In this document: one piece after another, positions 47,551 through 58,314 of the stretch
Position numbering within the stretch: the first letter of the stretch is position 1
Layout: each line of letters opens with the position of its first letter
From: Arabidopsis thaliana
Taxonomy: Eukaryota > Streptophyta > Magnoliopsida > Brassicales > Brassicaceae
Length of the DNA stretch: 64,000 bases
NCBI RefSeq assembly: GCF_000001735.4
Contig: NC_003076.8
Coordinates: 16,123,835 to 16,187,834, forward strand
Direction of reading: 5' to 3'
Notes under the pieces: generated by a model
What the model saw: the letters and a program-made list of their open reading frames with translations, nothing else
Database searches by the model: none
What the model was told of the DNA's origin: nothing
Made by a program: the position numbers and the translations under genes

Positions 47551-49377
47551 ATGATCAAAGCAAATGTGTATTCATGTTCAAAGTTCAGATTTTTATATCG
47601 TCGGAGATTTTTGAGCCAATCTAGTTTTGTTCATAGTTTAGATGCAAATGTTTCATCACTTATAGCTGCTGTAAAGTCTTGTGTCTCCATTGAACTGTGT
47701 CGTTTGCTTCATTGTAAAGTAGTGAAGAGTGTGAGTTACCGCCATGGATTTATTGGGGACCAGCTTGTTGGTTGTTACTTGAGATTGGGTCATGATGTTT
47801 GTGCAGAGAAGCTGTTCGATGAAATGCCTGAGAGAGATTTAGTCTCTTGGAACTCTTTAATATCTGGGTATTCAGGGAGAGGTTATTTGGGGAAATGTTT
47901 TGAGGTGTTGTCTAGGATGATGATATCTGAGGTGGGTTTTAGACCTAATGAAGTTACGTTTTTGTCGATGATCTCGGCTTGTGTTTACGGGGGAAGTAAG
48001 GAAGAAGGACGTTGTATTCATGGGTTGGTGATGAAATTTGGTGTACTTGAGGAAGTTAAAGTTGTGAATGCTTTTATCAATTGGTATGGAAAGACTGGAG
48101 ATTTGACTTCATCCTGCAAATTGTTTGAGGATTTGAGTATAAAGAATTTGGTTTCTTGGAATACGATGATTGTGATTCACTTGCAGAACGGTTTAGCTGA
48201 AAAAGGTCTGGCTTACTTTAACATGAGCAGAAGGGTTGGGCACGAGCCTGATCAAGCCACTTTTCTGGCTGTTCTCCGTAGCTGTGAAGACATGGGTGTA
48301 GTGAGATTGGCGCAAGGAATTCATGGGCTAATCATGTTTGGTGGGTTCAGTGGAAACAAGTGTATAACGACAGCGTTATTAGACTTGTATTCGAAACTTG
48401 GGAGGTTGGAGGATTCGTCTACGGTTTTTCATGAGATTACTTCTCCAGATAGTATGGCGTGGACTGCAATGCTTGCTGCTTATGCCACTCATGGGTTTGG
48501 AAGAGATGCAATCAAGCATTTTGAGCTCATGGTTCACTATGGTATTAGTCCTGATCATGTAACCTTCACTCACTTGTTAAATGCTTGTAGTCATTCTGGT
48601 CTTGTAGAAGAAGGGAAGCATTATTTCGAAACAATGTCGAAAAGATACAGGATTGACCCGAGGTTAGATCACTATTCATGTATGGTTGATCTACTGGGTC
48701 GATCCGGGCTTCTCCAAGATGCTTATGGATTGATCAAAGAAATGCCAATGGAGCCTAGTTCTGGTGTTTGGGGAGCTTTGCTTGGTGCTTGTAGGGTTTA
48801 CAAAGATACACAACTCGGAACAAAAGCCGCAGAGAGATTGTTCGAATTAGAGCCTCGTGATGGTAGAAACTATGTAATGCTCTCAAACATCTATTCAGCT
48901 TCTGGTCTATGGAAAGATGCTTCAAGAATAAGGAATCTGATGAAACAGAAAGGTCTTGTAAGAGCTTCAGGGTGTAGCTACATTGAACATGGTAACAAAA
49001 TTCATAAGTTTGTTGTTGGAGATTGGTCTCATCCTGAATCAGAGAAGATACAAAAGAAGCTGAAAGAGATTAGGAAGAAGATGAAGAGTGAAATGGGATA
49101 TAAATCAAAAACAGAGTTTGTATTACATGATGTTGGTGAAGATGTTAAAGAGGAAATGATCAATCAACATAGTGAGAAGATTGCGATGGCGTTTGGGCTT
49201 TTGGTGGTTAGTCCAATGGAGCCAATTATCATAAGGAAGAATCTTAGAATTTGTGGGGATTGTCATGAAACAGCAAAAGCAATATCTTTGATCGAGAAAA
49301 GGAGAATCATTATTAGAGATTCTAAGAGGTTTCATCATTTCTTAGACGGATCATGCTCTTGTAGCGATTATTGGTAG
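47551..49377 (+). CDS. PLS-class DYW-type PPR protein (likely AT5G40410, mitochondrial)
   Basis: Intronless, 608 residues. The N-terminus MIKANVYSCSKFRFLYRRRF is basic and fits a mitochondrial presequence. PLS repeats (such as ERDLVSWNSLISGYSGRGYL) are followed by E/E+ motifs and a complete DYW domain with HSEKIAMAFG, CGDCHE and a canonical SCSCSDYW end. The likely role is organelle C-to-U editing. It follows the previous PPR gene by 231 bp in the same direction. An out-of-frame ATG at 47543, just before the start, opens a short overlapping upstream frame. The DYW region is close enough to its neighbour for a family relation, but the repeats differ, so they are not recent duplicates. Confidence 0.93.
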   Translation: MIKANVYSCSKFRFLYRRRFLSQSSFVHSLDANVSSLIAAVKSCVSIELCRLLHCKVVKSVSYRHGFIGDQLVGCYLRLGHDVCAEKLFDEMPERDLVSWNSLISGYSGRGYLGKCFEVLSRMMISEVGFRPNEVTFLSMISACVYGGSKEEGRCIHGLVMKFGVLEEVKVVNAFINWYGKTGDLTSSCKLFEDLSIKNLVSWNTMIVIHLQNGLAEKGLAYFNMSRRVGHEPDQATFLAVLRSCEDMGVVRLAQGIHGLIMFGGFSGNKCITTALLDLYSKLGRLEDSSTVFHEITSPDSMAWTAMLAAYATHGFGRDAIKHFELMVHYGISPDHVTFTHLLNACSHSGLVEEGKHYFETMSKRYRIDPRLDHYSCMVDLLGRSGLLQDAYGLIKEMPMEPSSGVWGALLGACRVYKDTQLGTKAAERLFELEPRDGRNYVMLSNIYSASGLWKDASRIRNLMKQKGLVRASGCSYIEHGNKIHKFVVGDWSHPESEKIQKKLKEIRKKMKSEMGYKSKTEFVLHDVGEDVKEEMINQHSEKIAMAFGLLVVSPMEPIIIRKNLRICGDCHETAKAISLIEKRRIIIRDSKRFHHFLDGSCSCSDYW

Positions 49378-49787
49378 TATCTCAATTTCTCATCCTCACA
49401 AGTGTCAATTTTACTCTTTCAAGTGTGTGTGTGTATAATATGAAAAAATTGCATACACATATAAACCTCCAATAGAACTGTAAAGTTTTGCACTGTTTCA
49501 TTTTCTCTATATAGACAAAAAAAAAACTAGAAACCTAAAGAACTGTGAGTATCAAATAGCTAAACATGTCCACCTAATTTAAATGTTCCCATGATTTATC
49601 AACTTATCATATTATTACATTCAAATATTACCACAACACTTGCGATCTTTCATGCTTACAAAAACATAAAACACATACACGGTTCAACAAAAAGCCAAAC
49701 AAAAAAAACACATAACATCATATTGAAAATGCAGAAAAAACGACATAATAGTGAAAACACATATCTACCGTTCATACTGAAAACTCA
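49378..49787. other. Intergenic region between convergent PPR gene and OLEO2
   Basis: AT-rich 3' flanks of two convergent genes, including a short GTGTGTGTGT run at about 49424. No other feature seen. Confidence 0.6.
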
Positions 49788-50906
49788 TCATGCAGCCGTC
49801 GTCCTCCCCTGAGTCTCATGACCCTTAGTGGTAGTGTCATGTGGCTTAGAAATATCATATTGTTTAACATCTTGGGCCTTGTTCTGCACATGCTGGCCCA
49901 TTTCTTTGCCCTTTTGTCCTGCGTAGCCAACCGCATCAGCCATTCTCCTCTTAGCATACTCCAATTGCTCAGGCACAGTTCTCCTTGTCCCACGAAGATA
50001 GTTCATGACCCATGAGATTGAGCTAAGCCCGGTTAGACCGAACATCCCCGAGGCTAAAAAGCCTGTCATTGCAAGCCCGATAGTTAGAGCCGCTGGGACT
50101 ATAACCGGGCTGAAGAGGAGAAATAGTGGTAAAGCAACCATTAAGCCGATCACCGAACCAGCTAGAAGTAATCCAGCCAAGGCAAGTAGCGAACCGACGA
50201 CAGGGACTCCAATCAACAGGGACAATACCTTTTTTTTAAATGATACAAGTTAACAATCGTTAGATTCAAATCAATATATATGCATGCAAATTTAACCAAA
50301 AGGTGTATACATATAATTGTAATGGTTGGGACATTTAGACCGACATTGCAAAAAAACATTTCTATTCAATTAACAACCAGAATAAGACTAACCATATTTT
50401 GATCGGACACAAAAAAAAAAAAAGCCTAGGAGATCAAAAATTATGTTCGATTAACAATCATAAGCATGAGATCAAGAAAAGGTACAATCACAAAACCATA
50501 TCAATCTGACCATTTTTGTGATGTTTTGAAGGTCATATTTAACTCGCAATAACAAAAAGAAGATCAAGAAGAAGTTTTATGCATGTAACCATATAAATCG
50601 AACAGTGTCAAAATTATTCATAATTTATTTGAACATATATTTCAAGATTCCATGAACATAGACTCCATTGATCCGTAAAGAATCATTTCTTAACTTTGTA
50701 TGTATAAAGATTAAGAGAATGTATAAATATAAAGACAAAGACATTACTTGGGTACTAGATGGGCCACTTTCAGGCATCATGCTCTTGTAACCGCCACCAC
50801 CGTAACCACGGTCACCTTCATACTGACCTTGACCTCGGCCGCCTTCATAGGGCGACTGAAATTGAAAGTGTCTATCAGTACGGTCGACACGGTGTGTATC
50901 CGCCAT
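49788..50906 (-). CDS. OLEO2: Seed oleosin 2 (oil-body structural protein)
   Basis: Minus-strand exons 50906-50748 and 50228-49788 join to 199 residues. The N-terminal arm (1-53) is hydrophilic with G/Y-rich EGDRGYGGGGYKS. The central hydrophobic hairpin of about 70 residues includes the proline knot PLFLLFSPVIVP (P-x5-SP-x3-P). The C-terminal amphipathic arm ends HETQGRTTAA. Oleosins coat seed oil bodies and stop them fusing. The length equals the one I recall for the Arabidopsis 21.2-kDa oleosin. RY motifs upstream fit seed-specific control. Other seed oleosins are alternatives, but gene order and length favour OLEO2 (AT5G40420). Confidence 0.96.
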
Positions 50907-50971
50907 TGTAAGCTAATGAGAAATTGTTTTTACCTATTTTCTTTGTAATAAAACTAGAAAAGTTTGGAGAA

Positions 50972-51194
50972 GGTTTATTTAAAGAAGAAGTTGGAGAGAT
51001 GAGAAGAGGACACATAAGACGGTGAGATGTTAGAGTAGTAGAGGTGTGGCTTTGCATGATTTCCAAGTTTCAACTTTTTTCTTCTTTTAGTTTTTATTTT
51101 ATTTTATTTCATTTCATGAGATTTTAAAAGATGTTTTCGCTTTCTCCGCTGACACGAATTTAAAGCAAGACAAAAGAAAACTATCCTATGCATG
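50972..51194 (-). promoter_or_regulatory. OLEO2 promoter with TATA-like box and two RY motifs
   Basis: A TTTAAATAAA box on the minus strand lies at about 50974-50984. TGCATG (CATGCA on the other strand) occurs at 51053-51058 and 51189-51194. This is the RY core bound by the B3 factors ABI3, FUS3 and LEC2 in seed-maturation genes. Confidence 0.6.
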
Positions 51195-51199
51195 TATAC

Positions 51200-52560
51200 T
51201 TGAGTCCGAAGTCTAAAAGGATCTCCAATACAAATTTGAAAATACATAATTCATCAAAAGAGTTTCATTTTTGGTTATGTGACTAACGAATCCAAAATAT
51301 GTAATCTAGACAATAGCTTTTGAATTATCCATGTTAAATTATAAAAGAAGATGGGAAATCGAAGATAGGACGATGTAGTTTTGCACCACATTTGGATTTC
51401 AAAATTTCGATTTCGAACTTTTAGTATCAAATTAAGAAAATGATTCCGTAAATAAAGTTTTGTGCCAATCCAATCCCCATTACTATATATTAGTTCACAA
51501 AGATGATGTAGTCATGTAGAGACATCAACTAAACACTAACGGTGCGGCAGATTCTATTCTAGCATCCAAACTCAGATTCATTTCCTAATCAAAACTTCTT
51601 TCAACTCGGAGTATTACAATCACTTTCGTATACCGAAAGGAACGTTCTTATTGCATATCAAAACAATCATCCCTAGCTAGAAGTAGCAATTCGTATTCGT
51701 TTGGACTCGGCTCACGGCTAACGTACTATTAACCTTGTATGTGGTTTCACACACATGCTTGATGTAAATCCACTTTTGTTCCGCAGTTGATTCACTATAC
51801 TTCGGGTTATTAAAAAGACTTGATTTCTAATTTTAAAGATTCCCATGAGTTTTTTTATAAGTTTTAGCCAAAATCGATCGCATAATATTGAAAATCACTT
51901 TTAGATATGTCATTTTATATGATATTGTTATAACTTCAACACGCTTAAATGTTAAATACTCTTAAAATAGATTACATGTCAAAATCGTAATCGCATATGT
52001 TGTATGTAGTCTATTATCATAATAAAATTAGATCAAATATTTCTAGTGACAATGTAACAAATGAAGAAAAAATAATGAATCATGGTGTTTCCTTAACAAG
52101 TCAAAGTCTTGAATTTAAATCACAATGTAATGTTTTTTTTGTCTGTCAATTCACAATTAAAAAAAGAAAATTATAACAAATCATGATTATCTTTTGAATT
52201 TTTTGGTGTGTAATACATGGATTTTACAAATTATAGGGTTGGCTTTACAAATTATATTTAGAGAAATTATTGATCCGAAGACCAAATTCTCTTGTACAAA
52301 AACATAATTTTGTAGTTCTCTATCAATATAAGTTTAAAGTACACATATAGATAGTAAGCTGGGAAATTGTTGTTGATTAATTAACCATATGAAGAAAATA
52401 CTATGTCACTCACTTAAAATAGTACACCACTGTAACATAACTTATATAGTTCTTGTATAATAGATAGATAGAGATATACACCAAAACGGTGTAAATTAAA
52501 ATTTGCTTAATTTAAAAAGAAATAGATAGATAGATATCTCACACGATAGTGAGAAAATAT
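51200..52560. other. Intergenic region between OLEO2 and MYB22
   Basis: AT-rich with no supported gene. Short GATA runs (ATAGATAGATAG) occur at about 52460-52470 and 52523-52535, close to the 3' end of MYB22. They recall the TATC microsatellite just 3' of MYB115. Confidence 0.55.
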
Positions 52561-52592
52561 CATATTATCAAAGAAATTTCCTTCACTGGAAA

Positions 52593-54422
52593 TTAATCCC
52601 ACCAACGCAGCAGCTCTAGATAGTCCTCCAGTGATTCACAAACCTCCAGAGTATAGTTTTCTTTTGGCATCGGAATATAAGGTGATATTGTAGAAGCATC
52701 GGTCAATGGTTTGGTGGTCTGCGTTATAGCCTCTGGACTCAAATTCATCTCCCCATATAACATATCTTCAGAGTCATCATGATAATTCTCAATGTTTGTC
52801 GGTTCACCATCAGATTCATCATCGTTGTTGATTGTGATACTCCTTATGTAGTTTTCAAGGATGTTATTGCCGACACGGTTGACAGTTCGACCACTTTTAT
52901 TTTGCACCCGACGCTTTGTGGTATTCCAATGGTTCTTAACATTGTTATAGCTCCTCCCCGGAAGTTGCTCTGAGATCTGGATCCATTTGGCACCAATTAC
53001 TTTGTGTACTTCAATTAGTATTTGATCTTCTTCTTCACTCCAAGTAGTTTTCTGAAATCACATATACGTAAATCATTCTCTTATTATTGTATGTATATGA
53101 CACTTTTATTGATGGAAGCAAGATACAAACTATAAAGATGCACGTTTTAATAACCCCTCGTAATAACTATGAGAAAACAAAATTTGCCAATGTATTTTGT
53201 ATCCATGATGAGATTATTTGTAAGTATCACATGTAACTCCTAAATATAAATTTTTAAAATTGTTGTGATTAAATCGTTAGCCACACTACTATTCAACTAT
53301 ATGAATTTCAATCTATACTCTATACATGTGTGCGTGAACATTGTAAGAACGTAGTTGCTTTCACACACATATAAGCTGTGATGATCATTTATATTAAATT
53401 ATGAAAATAAGAATATAGGCAGATGAAAGAAAAGAACACCTTAACGTTAGGACGAGCATGGTTATGCCACCTCTCTCTGCATTGTTTTGGTGTTCGTCCT
53501 TCAAAATGTTTTGCGACCTTTGTCCATTTTTTGGGTTCAAGTGCCACCATCTCTTTCAATTTTCTATATACATTACAATATATTTTCACATCCTCAAAAA
53601 ATAAAATAAAAGGCATACAATAAAAAAAAGTTATATGAGAATTCCCAAGGAGGAAATTGAATAATAGTTTTTAAATTTATTTGAGAATAAAAAAAAAATG
53701 AAGACTTACATGTCCTCAGATTCTGTCCATCTTTTTTTGGTGATGTCACTTTTCTTCAAATATTTGCTTGTGCTCGCCTCCTTTTTATTCTCATAAGTTT
53801 TTTTCATCTTATCATCTTCAAGTTGATTCATGATTTCGTTGGTTGTATTTTTGATACCTTCTAGCACTGGCACATCAAATAATTGAGGTTCACCCATTAC
53901 CTTATCAAGAGTTGGCTCATAACCCTTATTAGTCAGTTCTTCATTGTGTACAATCTCATTCCCTATAGTGTATTCCTGCAAATCATGAAAATTTTCGAAT
54001 ATACCCTTAGGGTTTGCAAAAATTGGGGGATTATCGATCATATGGATTTTTCCGTTGTTGACTATGTTATTCATAGATTGCTCAAGAGTATCAATATTTG
54101 AGTAGGATTTGATACTCATGAATGGGTAGTTTGATGGAATTTCATAGGAGGAAGAGTTGTAAACCAAATGGTTTTGATTAGTATCCAAATTCTGATTTTG
54201 AGAATCATAATTTGGGATCAAAGGTATAAGATTTTGGTGGTGCTGATTAGAGATATCAGTCAGATCTGGTGAAAAAGACCATCCAGTACGAGAAGATTGA
54301 CCTAAATTGTCATTGAAAAAGTTAAGATTATTTTTTGGTATATGCGATGCATCATCATTAACAGGACATCGATGAGCATCGTTTAAGATGAAATTTTCAT
54401 CGGAGATCAATGAGAATTCCAT
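52593..54422 (-). CDS. MYB22: R2R3-MYB transcription factor MYB22
   Basis: Minus-strand exons 54422-53710, 53563-53440 and 53051-52593 join in frame to 431 residues. The first 225 residues are acidic and N-rich without known domains. R2 begins KKRWTESED and continues KEMVALEPKKWTKVAKHFEG. R3 begins KTTWSEEEDQILIEVHKVIG and ends LPGRSYNNVKNHWNTTKRR. Splice sites fall at the same places as in MYB115. The motif ENYIRSITINN is shared with MYB115, as is EIPS.YPFM in the N-terminal half. R2 lacks a Trp at the usual second position. No function is established that I know of; by family it is a nuclear DNA-binding protein. A later ATG could be the true start if the long N-terminus is not used. Confidence 0.9.
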
Positions 54423-55700
54423 TTAAACACCAACTTGAATTGAAATGATGATTCTAAAATGGAAAACTGATTAAATCTCGATATGAATCTAAGAAGTACA
54501 AAGATCGAGTGCAGAAATCCGTAAAACAAATATTGAAACCCAAAGATGGGCGGAAAGTTATAGAAAATCTTAGAAAGAACGATACTCAGATAAGACGATA
54601 AGAAGTGAGTGGTTATAAAAAAGTGTACTTCAAATAATTAAATAAAACAAAAAAGGTAAAAATCTATTTAAAAGGTAACAAATGTATTAATGAATTTTGT
54701 AGAAATTGAGTGGCAAAGACTTTGACTTGTCAAATATTTTTACAAGTCATTAATTTTAACAAATCATTGTTTTCACGTTTTATAGATAATAAAAGTGAGT
54801 TAAATATAAAACCATGGGCCAAAAAACCAAAAAAGTACACACTATAATTAGTTAGATAATTGGATGTAATTAAAGATAGTACTTTAGATATTGTTCTAAT
54901 TTTAAGATTTTGAGATGAGGAGTTATACAATATCAACTTGAGGATAAAATAGACATTTATATTCTTAAATTGTAATAAATAATTATGAAATTATAATGAT
55001 TTATGAGAGCGTTTGTGTTTAAAAGAGAAAATTTGACATATTACAACACGTGTCATACATGTCATGAATTTATTTCTGTTAGATAAAATTTATTTTATTT
55101 TCTTGAGCACTGAAGATAGTTTTTTAATAATATATTTAGGTTGAGTCCATTAATACTTGAATTTAAGTACTCAATTGTTTAGACTCAACTAGTTCTCAAT
55201 TCACCATCCATAGAAAACTCGTTTATTTTAACATTTTTCCTATGAAAAAATGCCAACCATATTATGTTTTTTAATTATTAAAATAGTATAATTTCTCGTT
55301 AAACATTTTGATAAAGTAACGTTCGTATTTTCAGAAATAACATATTTTATATTCCTTTAAAAAACAAAGATTATAGTAAAGAACATTAAATTAACTAATA
55401 ACTACTCTACTTTTCCATAGAATACTAAATTCCTACGCTTTCTATTAATCTTTAGTGTTTTTACCGCTAAAGATATCACTATATCACTTTGTCAAAAAAT
55501 CTCAATTTTCCATACATACAAAAAGATTATGTTTAGAAGTCATCAAATCCATAATTTGGTTCACTTAAATACAAGTTGGTGATTATTTGATTTTGTTCGA
55601 TTTAATGTCATTTTGGTTTCATTTTGTTTTCTAAAATCAGTTCAGTGTTGGTTAAAATAATATAAAATACTTCTAAATAATAATTCAACCATAATTATAT
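54423..55700. other. Intergenic region upstream of MYB22
   Basis: AT-rich, with the MYB22 5' UTR and promoter at the left. No other feature supported. Confidence 0.55.
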
Positions 55701-55739
55701 AAAAGCAAGAAAAAAAATTCTGAAATTAAATTTCAAATT

Positions 55740-56735
55740 ATTCTAGGCATGTTCTCCAATGTGGCTGCATCCGTCTTGTTGGTTCAAGATGAGTGCTCTT
55801 CTGTTAGGTCCTCTATCTAAACATCTTCAACTCCATTTCGTGGATCGATCACCCAATCCTTCCCAGCTGATCCGTATTTTAGTGGTCCTTGTCGCCGACG
55901 AGAAGTTTAGTCTAGTTTCTCCATGGTTTGTGTAGCTATTGAGATGTTAACTCTCATGCTTTCAGCCTCCTTTTCGCTGTCTCTATTTGAGCTGCTCATG
56001 TCTCCACACTACCTATGAAGTCCGATCTCTACGACTTTGGTGTGAGCTACCCCCTCAGACCTCCAGATCCGCCCCCTCAGGCCCCAAGTTGACCATTCGT
56101 TCCAATTTGTGGGAGTTTTCTCCGGTGTTATGACCTATGGTCCTTCCTTTTCTACCACCTCACCTAGCAGCATCTCCTCCATTCACCCTTGTTTGGATAA
56201 TGATCTTTGTGTCTTCCACTTGCCTCCTTGCGATCTATTATTGTTGTGTGCAGTTCATGGTACTAAATCTTTCCTCTAGCGCATATGTGCAATTAACTGG
56301 ATACTTCTCTGGTTTATCTTTGTTTGCATTTCAGGCTAGTCTACTTTGTTTCTAATCTAGAATCACCTTTGTTAGTTTATTTTCTGTCCAAATTTGGCAG
56401 AGTTTGTTCACCGAATACTTCTTTAGAATCTTCGTGTCTAGGGTTAAGAAAAATCAAACTTTTGCCTAGATCCATCAAAATTTGCTCACCCTATACATCT
56501 CCAGCGTCTCCATGCATATGTCTACGGTTGATCCTTCTTGGGTGCATCATCAGAGATCCTTTCATGGTGCAACGACCACCTCCGCCTCACTGTTGAATGA
56601 ATGGGAGAGAATGAGTATTATTTTCGTCCTTCATCTATGGTGGAGAAATATCTCTGATTTTGAAAACAAATTAGAACCGAAGAGACTTTGCACAAGTTTT
56701 AAACAGTTTTGGACACTAACGATTATATGCTAACA
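55740..56735. other. GC-richer, ORF-poor island of uncertain origin
   Basis: Base composition shifts from very AT-rich flanks to C/T-rich sequence on the plus strand. Short open frames (56137-56355, 56324-56596, 56482-56733) overlap in different frames. Two of them contain a degenerate repeated unit, VCSPNTSLESSCLGLR and ICSPYTSPASPCICLR, about 80 bp apart. No domain is recognised. It could be the non-coding or 5' part of a retroelement, or a captured gene fragment. Confidence 0.35.
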
Positions 56736-57099
56736 AAATATATAATTAGTAAATTTTAAGTTTTGAATATAATTTACGAATATTTTTTAATCCATGAAAA
56801 ACTTTAAAGAAAATATCTTATGTTGACTTGACACTTTATGAGTCTAATTAAAAATGTACATACAAGTAACATCATAAGTAATTTGATTCCAGAACATCAA
56901 GAACCAGGTTTCAGGTTTCACACTTTCGCCCATCATGAAAAGTGGACAAAAATCAAATATTTTATTTGGCATGTTTTGCTTTGATTCTTTTTGAATGAAT
57001 GTTATTCATCCTAAAACATATTTTGTATAATAAATGTAACCTTATACTTTTTTCCGCCAATGTAACCTTATGCTAAAAGTTCAGAACGTTTATAAATAA

Positions 57100-57162
57100 A
57101 AAGACACCAAAGACAAACAGTAGGGCCTTCAAGCACCAAAGACAAACACTAGGGCCTTCACC
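57100..57162. repeat. Two-copy tandem repeat, ~29-bp unit
   Basis: CACCAAAGACAAACA then GTAGGGCCTTCA is repeated at once with one substitution (CACTAGGGCCTTCA). It borders the 3' end of the LINE relic. Confidence 0.8.
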
Positions 57163-57357
57163 AAACCAAATTCTTAAGACATCCTCGAATTTGGTTGTGG
57201 TTTCCTTTTGACTTGAAAGTCTGTTCTAGAGTTCGGACGATACGCTCAATGAAAGAAGACATGAGTGAAGGAGACAAGTTTTGTTCCCCATGTCTACGTC
57301 TAGGTTTATTTCTTTCGGACCATATGGAATGCACACAAACTTGGAACACATACCGTA
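57158..57357 (-). mobile_element. LINE relic, extreme C-terminus of the reverse transcriptase ORF
   Basis: The minus strand reads VRYVFQVCVHSIWSERNKPR followed by RRHGEQ and SFIERIVRTLEQTFKSKG. The RY.FQ...H.IW.ERN.RRHGE pattern is the hallmark of the C-terminal end of plant LINE reverse-transcriptase ORFs. Only about 65 codons remain. Confidence 0.75.
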
Positions 57358-57640
57358 CGAGGTAGTAAACTGACTTTTATGTTAAAGATGGTTTATGTAA
57401 TTATGTTACTTTAATTGTTAAATAGTTTTTACGTTTCCATGAATTGGATCAAACGTAATCAAGTAAAAAAAAAAACCTATACTTATAATCCTTCCTTGTT
57501 TCATTTGATTTCCTTGCCTTTAAACCACAATATTATTTCTTTTGAGTTTCATTGATGGTGTCTCAATTGTAAATTGGGGTTTAGGGACATTATACAGATG
57601 GTTGTAAATTCCTGGAACTGACTGAGAAAAAATAAACTTA

Positions 57641-57691
57641 TGGGCCTGGAGGAGATAGTTGTTGGGCCACTTCTTAATATATATTGGCCCA
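57641..57691 (+). promoter_or_regulatory. Site II cluster in the MKK3 promoter
   Basis: TGGGCC at 57641-57646 and 57663-57668 and its complement GGCCCA at 57686-57691 form three site II motifs within about 50 bp. They lie upstream of the untranslated first exon. Confidence 0.5.
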
Positions 57692-57947
57692 CGAAAACAC
57701 AATTAACTCTTCGTTTCAAATTTACAAACTAAACTTCGTGCTATCTAATACTTTTAAAACGGCACGTAATTTAGTTTTCAAAACATAGAACGACACAGGG
57801 TTATTGTCGGAGTTGCTTCTTCAGAGAGAAACATTAGAGAGGGGTGTTCATCTTCCACATCTCAAGGAGACACCCAAAAAGAAAAACCAAACCTTTGAAG
57901 AACGAAAAGGGTTATTAAAAAAGCAACAAACTTTGAGAGTAACAAAG

Positions 57948-58300
57948 GTAAGTTTTTATCTGTAATTCTAAGAGTTATATCATTTTGGTTTTGTATGATT
58001 TTTTTGAATTTGTGAATTTGATCCGTTGATTTAATTCTGAATTTTCTACGATTAGTTCACTGTTATGTTTTGTGAATTATAACTGTTTTATTGACTAATC
58101 ACGACTTTGAATCCAATTCTATTGAAGGGCTATAAGAAAAACTGAAATTAATTTATAGAAACTTGAAAATTTTGGGGACTTTTCATGTTTTGTTAAGTAA
58201 GAAATCTTCTTTTTTAGCTAAATTAGTTTCTTCTAAATAGAAAGTTTTCGAATTTAGAAAAAGGTTGGGGTTTTTTCATTGACTCTTGTCTGTGTTACAG
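57948..58300 (+). other. 5' UTR intron of MKK3
   Basis: The donor AAAG|GTAAGT at 57948 and acceptor TTACAG ending at 58300 delimit a 353-bp intron. The ATG follows 15 bases after the acceptor. Confidence 0.7.
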
Positions 58301-58314
58301 AAAAAGTAGTTATC

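Noticed and set aside
50625-50747. Extension of OLEO2 exon 1 into hydrophobic sequence
   Set aside because: It reads through the intron; splicing at CAA|GTAATG to the hydrophobic hairpin exon gives the expected oleosin.
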